Part shown: positions 31,293-38,254 of the stretch, one piece after another | Position numbering within the stretch: position 1 is the first letter of the stretch | Layout: every line of letters starts with the position of its first letter | From: Planctomycetota bacterium | GTDB lineage: Bacteria > Planctomycetota > Phycisphaerae > WQYP01 | Direction of reading: 5' to 3' | NCBI GenBank assembly: GCA_021800165.1 | Contig: JAJYZF010000036.1 | Span: 1 to 38,254, forward strand | Length of the DNA: 38,254 nucleotides | Position numbers and translations under genes: made by a program | Notes under the pieces: generated by a model | What the model was told of the DNA's origin: nothing | Databases searched by the model: none | Seen by the model: only the letters and a program-made list of their open reading frames with translations

Positions 31293-32381
31293 TCAGGCGG
31301 ATTCCCGACCATGATTGGCCATCTGATTTATTCCATGTGCTTCCATGGTGCAGCGTGCGAAAATCATGCGTCCGGCCGAAGTATGCACCGAATTGGTAAT
31401 CAACACATCGATGTCAGTTCCAATTTTATCGCGGGCATTTTCAATCACCACCATGGTGCCGTCCTCAAGATAGCCCACCCCCTGACCGGGAGCTTCGCCG
31501 GACTTGATCACACGAACGCGCATCTGTTCTCCCGGCAATACCACCGCCCGGACGGCATTGGCCAAGTCGTTCAGGTTGACCACAGTAACACCATGCAAAG
31601 TTGCTACTTTATTAAGATTGTAATCGCTGGTGACAATGCGACTGTTTTCCTGCGCCGCCAAAGCCACGAGCTTTTGATCCACGCCTTGAAACTTGGCGTT
31701 ATCCACCAGGGTTCCGTCCCAGATGCGAAGTTCGAGCTTCGGTATGGCCTGCAATTTCTGAAGCACATCCAGACCACGACGCCCGCGAGCGCGTTTCAGG
31801 CGATCCGCGGAATCGGCCACAGTTTGCAGTTCGTTAATCACGAAACGGGGCACAATCAGTTGGCTTTCGAGAATACCTGTGACTGCAATATCCGCAATTC
31901 GGCCGTCGATGATGGCGCTGGTGTCCAGAATATACGGGCGTGGGCCACGGGTGGCGCGACTGAACTCAACATAGGGAATAATAAAACGAAAGTCGTCTTT
32001 GGTCTGTAAGATCAGGGAGATACTTAGATAACAAGCCGAAAGCCCAATCAGCAATTTGCCGCCGCGGATGAGGGTGCTGTACTCGCGTAACTCCCGGACA
32101 TCAAGGAAAACCTTGGATACCTGATCTACCAATGCCCCGAGGACCAGAGAAAGAACGATCCCCACCAGCAAACCCAGAAAGAGTCCGGAAATAGCGGAAA
32201 GATTTTTACGACGAAAAATCAGATCAATTGTGATGACCATAAAAGCCAGCACAATGCCTGCTACCAGCATGAAATAGGGCTTGGCCTGAAAGTTCACCCC
32301 ATGCCCTGTTTTGGCTAGATACGCCAGTCCGACCAGCGCCACAAGCCCCGCGAAAATAAACCGAATCAGATTCAGAATCAT
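31293..32381 (-). CDS. PIN-TRAM domain membrane protein
   Basis: 362 residues, like YacL of Bacillus. Four hydrophobic helices lie near 5-24, 36-55, 65-86 and 107-126. A PIN nuclease domain follows (about 148-275), beginning YILDTSAIIDGRIADI, with candidate metal ligands D153, E184, D235 and D253. A TRAM RNA-binding domain (about 281-345, GQGVGYLEDGTMVV) ends it. A membrane-tethered RNase is the likely role; the target is unknown. ATG at 32381 has GAGGG 7 nt upstream, and the longer in-frame start lacks family similarity. A TATAAT lies about 180 nt upstream. Confidence 0.88.
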   Translation of the reverse strand: MILNLIRFIFAGLVALVGLAYLAKTGHGVNFQAKPYFMLVAGIVLAFMVITIDLIFRRKNLSAISGLFLGLLVGIVLSLVLGALVDQVSKVFLDVRELREYSTLIRGGKLLIGLSACYLSISLILQTKDDFRFIIPYVEFSRATRGPRPYILDTSAIIDGRIADIAVTGILESQLIVPRFVINELQTVADSADRLKRARGRRGLDVLQKLQAIPKLELRIWDGTLVDNAKFQGVDQKLVALAAQENSRIVTSDYNLNKVATLHGVTVVNLNDLANAVRAVVLPGEQMRVRVIKSGEAPGQGVGYLEDGTMVVIENARDKIGTDIDVLITNSVHTSAGRMIFARCTMEAHGINQMANHGRESA

Positions 32382-32558
32382 GCACGTACCCTCGAACCAT
32401 CTGCGACCGGGACAACCCGCCCGATCCAAAAATAACCAAGCCGACAGGGAAATGGTTGATGCATTGTAAAGACTTTCCGGCCGGTTTTGAAGCAACCGGC
32501 TTAAGGCTTGGCCTGGGCGTGGGCAGCAACTCATCTTTTAAGTACTGGAAATGACCTC

Positions 32559-32564
32559 ATTATA
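32559..32564 (-). promoter_or_regulatory. Candidate -10 box for the PIN-TRAM gene
   Basis: A perfect TATAAT on the minus strand in the 269-bp gap before the PIN-TRAM gene. No clear -35 is seen at standard spacing. A leader of about 170 nt would result. Confidence 0.35.
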
Positions 32565-32650
32565 GGACGCCAGCCCAAAACCATCCGTTAATAGGGATCC
32601 CAAAATCCGCCGCGGCGGCCAAAGTGCCCATCGCCATCATGATACCCGGA

Positions 32651-33871
32651 TTACCTCGCGCGCCGCGTGGCCGACACAATGGAAGTCGCCATGCCCACCA
32701 ACCCCTGGAGCGGATTGATATTCGGATTCGGCCTGGCCCCCTGTTCAATAACCTGTTGGACTGCGATTCGCGACAAAGTTCGCTCCACCCGGTTATGCCG
32801 ATTCAACGGTAATTTCAAATATCGGAGGTAGTCTGTCAGCGCGGCAAAAAGAACGCGGTTACGCAAAATTCCCGCAGGTAAGACCTGGGCCTCGGCCTGA
32901 AGTGCCCGGGCGCACGGATAACACTCGGAGGGATCTCTCCGGCAAGCGACCATGATGCGGTCTAACGCACCCACGGGGCTGCGGGACCAACGGCGTAAAA
33001 TCCAGGCCCGGAGATGCGGACGCGGCGAAACCACCGCGGCGTACAGATAAACCTCCATGGCTGCCGATTCCTGGCCGGAAAGCATCAGACGGTATTGTCT
33101 ATCCAGATCATGAAGCATGCGTTGGGTTTGCCGAACGATCGTACGTGCCACCGACATTTCAAACATGAGCCTGCGATCCGCCCGAACTGTGAGCGTCTCG
33201 TGAATTCCCAGATGCCTTACCACGCGATAGGCGGCGCGAACCTGCCCCGCCCACAGCAATTCCAGGGTAAGCTGCACATTGGCCTGTTCGGCGAGAATAT
33301 CGTAGCGACGACGGTCTACCAGCGGGGTAGCGGCCAAGTACGCCAGCAGGTTGGCCATTTGCCATATTGGGGCTATCTGGACAATGCTGTGGAGTTTCGT
33401 CACCTGCATGTAGCGGCTGACGGCAGCCTGAGCCAAGGACGAACCACTGCGGCTTTGATAGCACAGGGCAAAAACACGCAAGCACAAAAGCCGAGTCCGG
33501 CCGCGATGAGGTTCCCGTTGCGCCTGCTTAAGCATGGCTGCGGCAAACGCCAGTCGCTTAGATAAATATTCATATTTCACACGCCGGGCCTGCGCCCCAT
33601 ATCTTCTTTGATACCAGCGCCAATCAGCCATGCTGTAGAGCGGCTTCATGCCCGGCGTCACCGTACAGGGTTGCTTTTGGACCAGCGACAAATCGGGCCA
33701 AAGGTCATGCAGGACGATGGTGGGTGGCAAGAGCGGGGGTGGACGCCGCGAGAAAGTCGCCGCAGCCGATTGAGGGCCAAGGCCCCAGAGTGTCGCGAGC
33801 ATCGGGGCAATGACAAAGCTAAGCGCCGGATGGCGGCAATAACGGGCAATAATGGCCGGTACTATTGGCAT
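32651..33871 (-). CDS. Unknown exported or anchored helical protein
   Basis: I recognise no family. The 406 residues begin with a hydrophobic stretch (about 17-33, LSFVIAPMLATLWGLG) followed by AAAT, possibly a signal peptide or anchor. The remainder is Arg- and Ala-rich and looks mostly helical, as in TPR- or HEAT-like repeat proteins, but I cannot define repeat units. Four Cys are present in two pairs. ATG at 33871 has GGAAG 9 nt upstream. It is divergent from ctaA. Confidence 0.6.
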   Translation of the reverse strand: MPIVPAIIARYCRHPALSFVIAPMLATLWGLGPQSAAATFSRRPPPLLPPTIVLHDLWPDLSLVQKQPCTVTPGMKPLYSMADWRWYQRRYGAQARRVKYEYLSKRLAFAAAMLKQAQREPHRGRTRLLCLRVFALCYQSRSGSSLAQAAVSRYMQVTKLHSIVQIAPIWQMANLLAYLAATPLVDRRRYDILAEQANVQLTLELLWAGQVRAAYRVVRHLGIHETLTVRADRRLMFEMSVARTIVRQTQRMLHDLDRQYRLMLSGQESAAMEVYLYAAVVSPRPHLRAWILRRWSRSPVGALDRIMVACRRDPSECYPCARALQAEAQVLPAGILRNRVLFAALTDYLRYLKLPLNRHNRVERTLSRIAVQQVIEQGARPNPNINPLQGLVGMATSIVSATRRAR

Positions 33872-34197
33872 GAGAATGGACTTCCGTGACGACCTTGATC
33901 AATGCAACAGCGCCATCCCTGGCACCCCCATGACAACCCTTCGGTATTATGCACTTCTGCCAGTTCAATACAAGTGACGCGAAAGGTACCTTTCTCAACG
34001 GTGGCATAGGTCCACTGGGCTCACTCAAAAGCGCGATATGGCCGGTGAAATATTGCCAAATAGGATTGGGTCATGTGGAGTAGCCTTGAAATGTAGTCGG
34101 CCCACCCTCTATAGTGGTGCATTGGTGTGGCTTGGCGACAAAACGTTTTGACGTTGGGGCTGCGCGGGATAAGGCATTCCGCTTCTTGGAATTAATC
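33872..34197. other. Divergent intergenic region, 326 bp
   Basis: It holds the ctaA promoter at 34086-34115. Nothing else with support was seen; no small gene, RNA or clear promoter for the leftward gene. Confidence 0.5.
34086..34115 (+). promoter_or_regulatory. Promoter of the ctaA-like gene
   Basis: TTGAAA (34086-34091) and TATAGT (34110-34115) are separated by 18 nt. Transcription would start near 34122, which excludes the upstream in-frame start at 34114 and supports the ATG at 34198. Confidence 0.55.
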
Positions 34198-35607
34198 ATG
34201 GCACTTTTGTCATATCCAAACGATCTTAGCGACAAGCCGCAAAGCGATATCCATCAGGCGCGACGGCATGGTGCTGGAAACGGTGATTTTGGAGAGATAT
34301 TAGCATGCGGTTTCGGTACTTCCGGACTGATGTGGGCCTTGGGCTATGTCTGCAGAATGCCGGGGGCGGCAATACCAGCAGGCGTTATCTTGGCTTTAAT
34401 GCTTCTGGCTCTGGTGCTCGGTGGAGGTTTCGCGGCGGCGACAACCAATCAAGGCTGGCGCGGCGGGTTATTTTCTGGCGTGGTGGCGGGAATCGCCAAT
34501 TTACTTATCCTGGGAACATTGGGCCATGATCTCACCACGGACCACCGCATCATCGATTACATGTTGCTGTGGGGATTTTCTTCCCTGGCCCTTTCCGGCC
34601 TGTTGGGTGTTTTTGGAGCGCTGATTGGGCAAAGACTCAATCCGGAGCGCGAATCGCGGTTGCATGGCGAAGGAGCTTTTACTCTCATCACCGCCTGTAT
34701 CACCCTGCTACTTATTCTGGCCGGGGGCATGGTGACCGGTTTTAATGCCGGCCTTTCTGTACCCGATTGGCCCGACGTGTTTCGCTACAACATGTTTCTG
34801 TTCCCGCTTACGCGCATGACCGGAGGGGTATATTTTGAGCACACGCATCGCCTGCTGGGAACGCTGGTGGGCCTGGCCACCATGACCCAAGCGGTTTACC
34901 TGTGGTTCCGTGACCACCGGCGCTGGGTGAAGGGCTTGGCCATTCTGGCCTTGTTGATGGTCATAGGACAAGGTATTTTGGGCGGACTTCGGGTGACGGG
35001 ACATTTCACCGGCGATCAATCGCGAATCCACATGGATCCCAGCACGCGCCTGGCCATTGTTCACGCCACCTTCGGCCAAATTGTATTTGCGGTTCTCGTC
35101 GCCATTGCCGTGGTCTGTTCCCGATCATGGCGCAGCAATCTTGAAACCGTGTCACGCGGCGGTGTCGGCACCGATTTTATCCTTAGTTGGACGCTGGTTT
35201 TCTTGTTAATCATTCAGCTTTCCCTGGGTGCCATCCTGCGACACACCGGTCGTTTGCTGGTTTGGCACATCGGCCTGGCCACTGTGCTGCTGCTTTTAGC
35301 CATGTTCGTGGGCATAAGAACTTGGGCGCTGCATCAGGATGAGCCGATCCTGCGTCGCCTGGGCGTGGCCCTGCTAAGCGTGGTAGGCTTGCAGGTTTTG
35401 TTGGGCGTCGGGGCCGTCATTGCCACCGATGGCGGGCATGTGTTAGCACATCCATTGTTCTGGCAGGCTATGGTGACCACCGCGCATCAATTCTGTGGAG
35501 CAGTGCTCTTGGCGACAGCGCTGATGCTGGCACTCTGGACGTTACGGTTTCAGGCCAAACCTCATCCCCGCTTGGAACAGCCCGCGAAAATGCCGGCAGT
35601 GCGGTAA
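34198..35607 (+). CDS. ctaA: Heme A synthase (CtaA/COX15) with extra N-terminal membrane domain
   Basis: 469 residues. From about 160 onward it is a CtaA/COX15 enzyme, which oxidises heme O to heme A for cytochrome oxidase: AGGMVTGFNAGLSVPDWP, the FEHTHRLLGTLVG motif (E214, H215, H217), and further conserved His H289, H357 and H430, over eight membrane helices. The first about 155 residues add a polar start and about four further hydrophobic segments (35-55, 57-80, 90-110, 120-145) that are not part of the standard enzyme. ATG at 34198 has GGA 7 nt upstream and lies just after the predicted promoter. It is convergent with the DUF4159 gene; only 16 bp separate the stops. Confidence 0.88.
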   Translation: MALLSYPNDLSDKPQSDIHQARRHGAGNGDFGEILACGFGTSGLMWALGYVCRMPGAAIPAGVILALMLLALVLGGGFAAATTNQGWRGGLFSGVVAGIANLLILGTLGHDLTTDHRIIDYMLLWGFSSLALSGLLGVFGALIGQRLNPERESRLHGEGAFTLITACITLLLILAGGMVTGFNAGLSVPDWPDVFRYNMFLFPLTRMTGGVYFEHTHRLLGTLVGLATMTQAVYLWFRDHRRWVKGLAILALLMVIGQGILGGLRVTGHFTGDQSRIHMDPSTRLAIVHATFGQIVFAVLVAIAVVCSRSWRSNLETVSRGGVGTDFILSWTLVFLLIIQLSLGAILRHTGRLLVWHIGLATVLLLLAMFVGIRTWALHQDEPILRRLGVALLSVVGLQVLLGVGAVIATDGGHVLAHPLFWQAMVTTAHQFCGAVLLATALMLALWTLRFQAKPHPRLEQPAKMPAVR

Positions 35608-35623
35608 TCGGAAAATTCATGAT

Positions 35624-38029
35624 TCACATACCCGGGCGGCTGGAAGACGAAACGGAACCAGCCGACTTTGTAGGCGTCGGTCTGGGCAGAGGTGTACCGG
35701 GCTGGGTGGCTGGCTTAATCTTCGTTTTTGCCGCGTAAAGGATAATGTCACGGGCCAAGACTTGGGCGGAAGCCGGCGCGTAGCCGCTGATGCCCCAGGT
35801 GTTGGTCCCCAACAGACCGCTGGTGATATCGTCCGGCGAATATAAAACTCTCCATCTGCCACCCTTTTTTACCCCCAGTAATTCCGGGCGGGTTTTCACC
35901 CCATGCTTCTTCGTGTAGAACTTTCGATATTGAACCCTCACTGCCGAAATTCCTCCCGGCATGGTGCCGCGGTAAACCGCGGAACGCCGAGGGAGTTTAG
36001 ACATTGCCTCCAACGACGGATAAAGCTGCCTCACCAACTGCTCAAAAGAACGCGAAAAAGCAACGCCGCCACCGGTAGCATCGCCAAAGAGCACGCCACC
36101 ATGTGCCAGAAACACTCGCAAATGGGATACTTGCCTGGGCGTGAGGTGAAACGACCCGGTCCCGGTAATATGGGCCATGGGAGTAATGGCAGCGTTCAAC
36201 CGCCCCACCCGTTCGCTCGTCAAAACCAGATGCGTGGAGAATTGCAAAGCCGCCAACCGGGCCATTCGCGGCCAGGCCCCCGGTTCCGGGTTCCAATTTC
36301 CGTGGTATTTGATCAGGGCGATGTGAATAGTCCGTACCGGCTTGCGTCTTGCCGATGGCACATGCAAGGAAGTAAGCTTATTGGCCAAGGCCACCTTGCC
36401 GGTGGCGTACAGGTACAAGTTCAAGGGAATCTGCCAATAAGACTCGTTGAGATGGGCCCGTTGCTGCCAAGCATTGGCAAAATCCACCGGACTGATAATC
36501 CACAAATACCGCGATCCATTGGATATCGCCAGCAGGCCCTGATTTTGCAGATGATAATAAGATTGCAAAGTGTAAATTGAGCTTTTTACCGAAAGAGTTT
36601 GCACGGGATATCGATTATGGACCACTTCGCGTGCATAGCGCTCCATAGCGTTGGTAAAGGCCGTTGAGCCATTATTGCTGTTGGAAAATACGATTCCCCC
36701 GGCATGGATATAGCGGCGGATTTTGGCTACATCGGTCTTGGTGAACTTGGGATCCTGTGACCCGCTGATATAAAGCACCGGCGAATTGAGCCACTCCCGC
36801 ACGGGACTGGCGCAATTGACTACCTGCCAGTTCATGGGATGTTCATACGTGCGACTGATCCATGCCGTCAGATTACCGACATCACGCGGATAACGGTTCC
36901 ATGAACCATAATATCCGGGAGAGTACTGGAGCTTGTTAAGAAATACCGGATTGAGTCCGCGGGCCAGGGTCAACAGGGCGTAGCAGGTGCCGACAATGCG
37001 ATTATGCACCCGGGGCGGTCCGGTAATGCCGGCCCCCCAACTGCCGTTGTGGCGCTGGTGCCGCAGCAGTCGGGCGGCGATGCTGCGATACCAGTTGGTG
37101 CGGCCAAAGTATTGCAGCCCCGACGCCATCCCCACCCGGGCATAACCGTACAGGGTGTACGTATCACCGATGTGGGGGTGGATGTGCCGGCCCAGCCAGG
37201 CCAGGCCGCGGCCAATGCTGCGATCCGGTGATGTGCTACGCTCATATTCATCGGCAATCAGCAGGCTGGCAAGGCCGGCGGGGGTCATGGAATCCGGTCT
37301 GCTGGAAAGCACGCCTTGCGCCGGCCTATCCGCGTGGGAGGCATAGCCCCAGGTACCGTCGGAATATTGAAAGGCCCGCCAGTGCATTTTCACCGAATCC
37401 CAGTAGGACATGGGTACCCGCAACCCCGCATGGGCCACCGCCCACATTCCCAGCACGCCATATTGAGTGTTGGAGTTGTCCCACCCCTGGGAAAGTATGA
37501 TGGCGTGGGCGCCGGCTTTTGTTTTTTTTAGCCGATAACTGTAACCGCCGCCCCGCTTCATTCCTTCCCGTAAGAGCTTGTAATCGCGACGGAGAACCGC
37601 TAAATATTCAGGCTTATGGGGCAGCAGAGCCATGGCGTTGGCCTGGAAGGATACGACGTACGTATCGATGGAATGAATGCCGGCGGTGTAGGCGATGGCC
37701 GCTCGCATCTTGGGAGAAAATATATTCAGTTCCCTTAGATCTAAACTTTGACCGACTTCCAACAACGTTTGGGTTGCCATCGCCGTGCGTCCCCCGCGTT
37801 GACGAAAATAACCTGAATCAAATATGCCGCGATCCCAACAATTGCCCGACTTTTCATGTTTCAGCAGGTAATGCACGCCGCGCTTAATCGCACGCACCAC
37901 TTGTCGGCTGGTTACCGTCGCCCGTGCTACAGGCAACGACCTTGCCGTAAAAAACCCAACGACGGCCAGCAGACCTACCGCGTAAGAACGGTATCTTCCT
38001 GGTGGCAAGCATACAATTCGAGGAAACAT
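35624..38029 (-). CDS. Secreted squalene-cyclase-like repeat protein with two DUF4159-like domains
   Basis: 801 residues. A signal peptide or anchor is at about 14-33 (SYAVGLLAVVGFFTARS). The region about 40-390 has Trp/Gly/Asp-rich repeats (NTQYGVLGMWAVAHAG, DGTWGYAS, NGSWGAGI) like prenyltransferase/squalene-cyclase alpha-toroids. Two similar domains follow, at about 430-530 (SPVLYISGSQDPKFTKTD, AGGIVFSN) and 585-740 (HGGVLFGDATGGGVAFSRSF), both of DUF4159 type; the tail is Pro/Thr/Ser-rich. In planctomycetes such proteins occur near MoxR/DUF58/vWA genes; their function is unknown. ATG at 38029 has AAAGG 5 nt upstream; a GTG at 38086 lies before any signal sequence. Confidence 0.75.
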   Translation of the reverse strand: MFPRIVCLPPGRYRSYAVGLLAVVGFFTARSLPVARATVTSRQVVRAIKRGVHYLLKHEKSGNCWDRGIFDSGYFRQRGGRTAMATQTLLEVGQSLDLRELNIFSPKMRAAIAYTAGIHSIDTYVVSFQANAMALLPHKPEYLAVLRRDYKLLREGMKRGGGYSYRLKKTKAGAHAIILSQGWDNSNTQYGVLGMWAVAHAGLRVPMSYWDSVKMHWRAFQYSDGTWGYASHADRPAQGVLSSRPDSMTPAGLASLLIADEYERSTSPDRSIGRGLAWLGRHIHPHIGDTYTLYGYARVGMASGLQYFGRTNWYRSIAARLLRHQRHNGSWGAGITGPPRVHNRIVGTCYALLTLARGLNPVFLNKLQYSPGYYGSWNRYPRDVGNLTAWISRTYEHPMNWQVVNCASPVREWLNSPVLYISGSQDPKFTKTDVAKIRRYIHAGGIVFSNSNNGSTAFTNAMERYAREVVHNRYPVQTLSVKSSIYTLQSYYHLQNQGLLAISNGSRYLWIISPVDFANAWQQRAHLNESYWQIPLNLYLYATGKVALANKLTSLHVPSARRKPVRTIHIALIKYHGNWNPEPGAWPRMARLAALQFSTHLVLTSERVGRLNAAITPMAHITGTGSFHLTPRQVSHLRVFLAHGGVLFGDATGGGVAFSRSFEQLVRQLYPSLEAMSKLPRRSAVYRGTMPGGISAVRVQYRKFYTKKHGVKTRPELLGVKKGGRWRVLYSPDDITSGLLGTNTWGISGYAPASAQVLARDIILYAAKTKIKPATQPGTPLPRPTPTKSAGSVSSSSRPGM

Positions 38030-38128
38030 GGCGGCCTTTACTCTGAATAACTCGTGCTTTACCCGTCCCAACCTGTCCGCGATCACCTTCGATCAGGCTC
38101 AGCACCTCCGGGCACCGCTGGAGGCCTC

Positions 38129-38254
38129 CTATTTGGCGGGAATCGCGGGAGCCGGGGGCACCTTGGCGGGTGACGGTTTGGGGGTTGCGGCAGGACCTTT
38201 TTTCTTCTTTGCCCGTAGGGCCGCCTGATGAATCGTATAACACAAAACATTTCG
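38129..38254 (-). CDS. C-terminal end of a leftward gene cut by the right edge
   Basis: On the minus strand a frame enters from the right edge and runs 41 codons to a TAG at 38131-38129. It reads RNVLCYTIHQAALRAKKKKG and then a Pro/Ala/Lys tail (PAATPKPSPAKVPPAP). Such a tail is common at protein ends in this window, and the stop is 99 nt ahead of the DUF4159 gene start, a plausible operon distance. The product cannot be named. Confidence 0.5.
   Translation of the reverse strand, partial: RNVLCYTIHQAALRAKKKKGPAATPKPSPAKVPPAPAIPAK

Overview
This 38 kb window looks like chromosomal core sequence from a moderately GC-rich Gram-negative bacterium, most probably a member of Planctomycetota (perhaps Phycisphaerae). 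The pointers are a squalene-cyclase-like/DUF4159 envelope protein, sigma-70 factors of unusual layout, two GroEL paralogues, a heme A synthase with an extra N-terminal membrane domain, and a PIN-TRAM membrane protein. The lineage is inference from protein style; no rRNA is present. No CRISPR array, tRNA, prophage or intact mobile element was seen. The only mobile trace is a short decayed IS3-type orfA remnant near 11.2 kb.

Layout. 1-3.3 kb: the first codons of a leftward gene at the left edge, a glycogen branching enzyme, and a convergent isochorismatase-fold protein that seems to have lost its catalytic residues. 3.6-7.5 kb: a tight four-gene operon alternating ATPase-permease-ATPase-permease with overlapping ends (ABC-2 type exporter pair). 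7.5-10.4 kb: an O6-alkylguanine-DNA methyltransferase divergent from an unknown membrane-anchored protein, then a Cof-type HAD phosphatase. 10.6-13.9 kb: acpS, the IS3 remnant, a terminator, and two tandem paralogous sigma factors, each behind an AT-rich promoter with palindromes. 14.2-16.1 kb: a PpiD/SurA-like membrane-anchored protein. 16.4-22.1 kb rightward: pyruvate phosphate dikinase, an aminotransferase and DNA polymerase III delta' (holB).

22.1-28.6 kb leftward: a protein-folding cluster groEL-groES-groEL-dnaJ-grpE-fmdB-yacG, with an internal promoter and a strong stem-loop ahead of dnaJ. dnaK is not in the window. 29.0-33.9 kb leftward: trpD, galK, a PIN-TRAM membrane protein and an unknown secreted or anchored protein. 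34.2-38.3 kb: CtaA-type heme A synthase with its promoter, convergent with a large secreted protein carrying cyclase-like repeats and two DUF4159-like domains, and the C-terminal end of another leftward gene at the right edge.

Most genes are housekeeping. The parts most worth a second look are the twin sigma factors with matching promoter architecture, the dead isochorismatase-like protein, the two unequal GroELs with the structured dnaJ leader, the inverted repeat over the methyltransferase promoter, and the domain fusions in CtaA and the DUF4159 protein. Start codons were chosen by ribosome-binding sites, so several genes are shorter than their maximal open frames.
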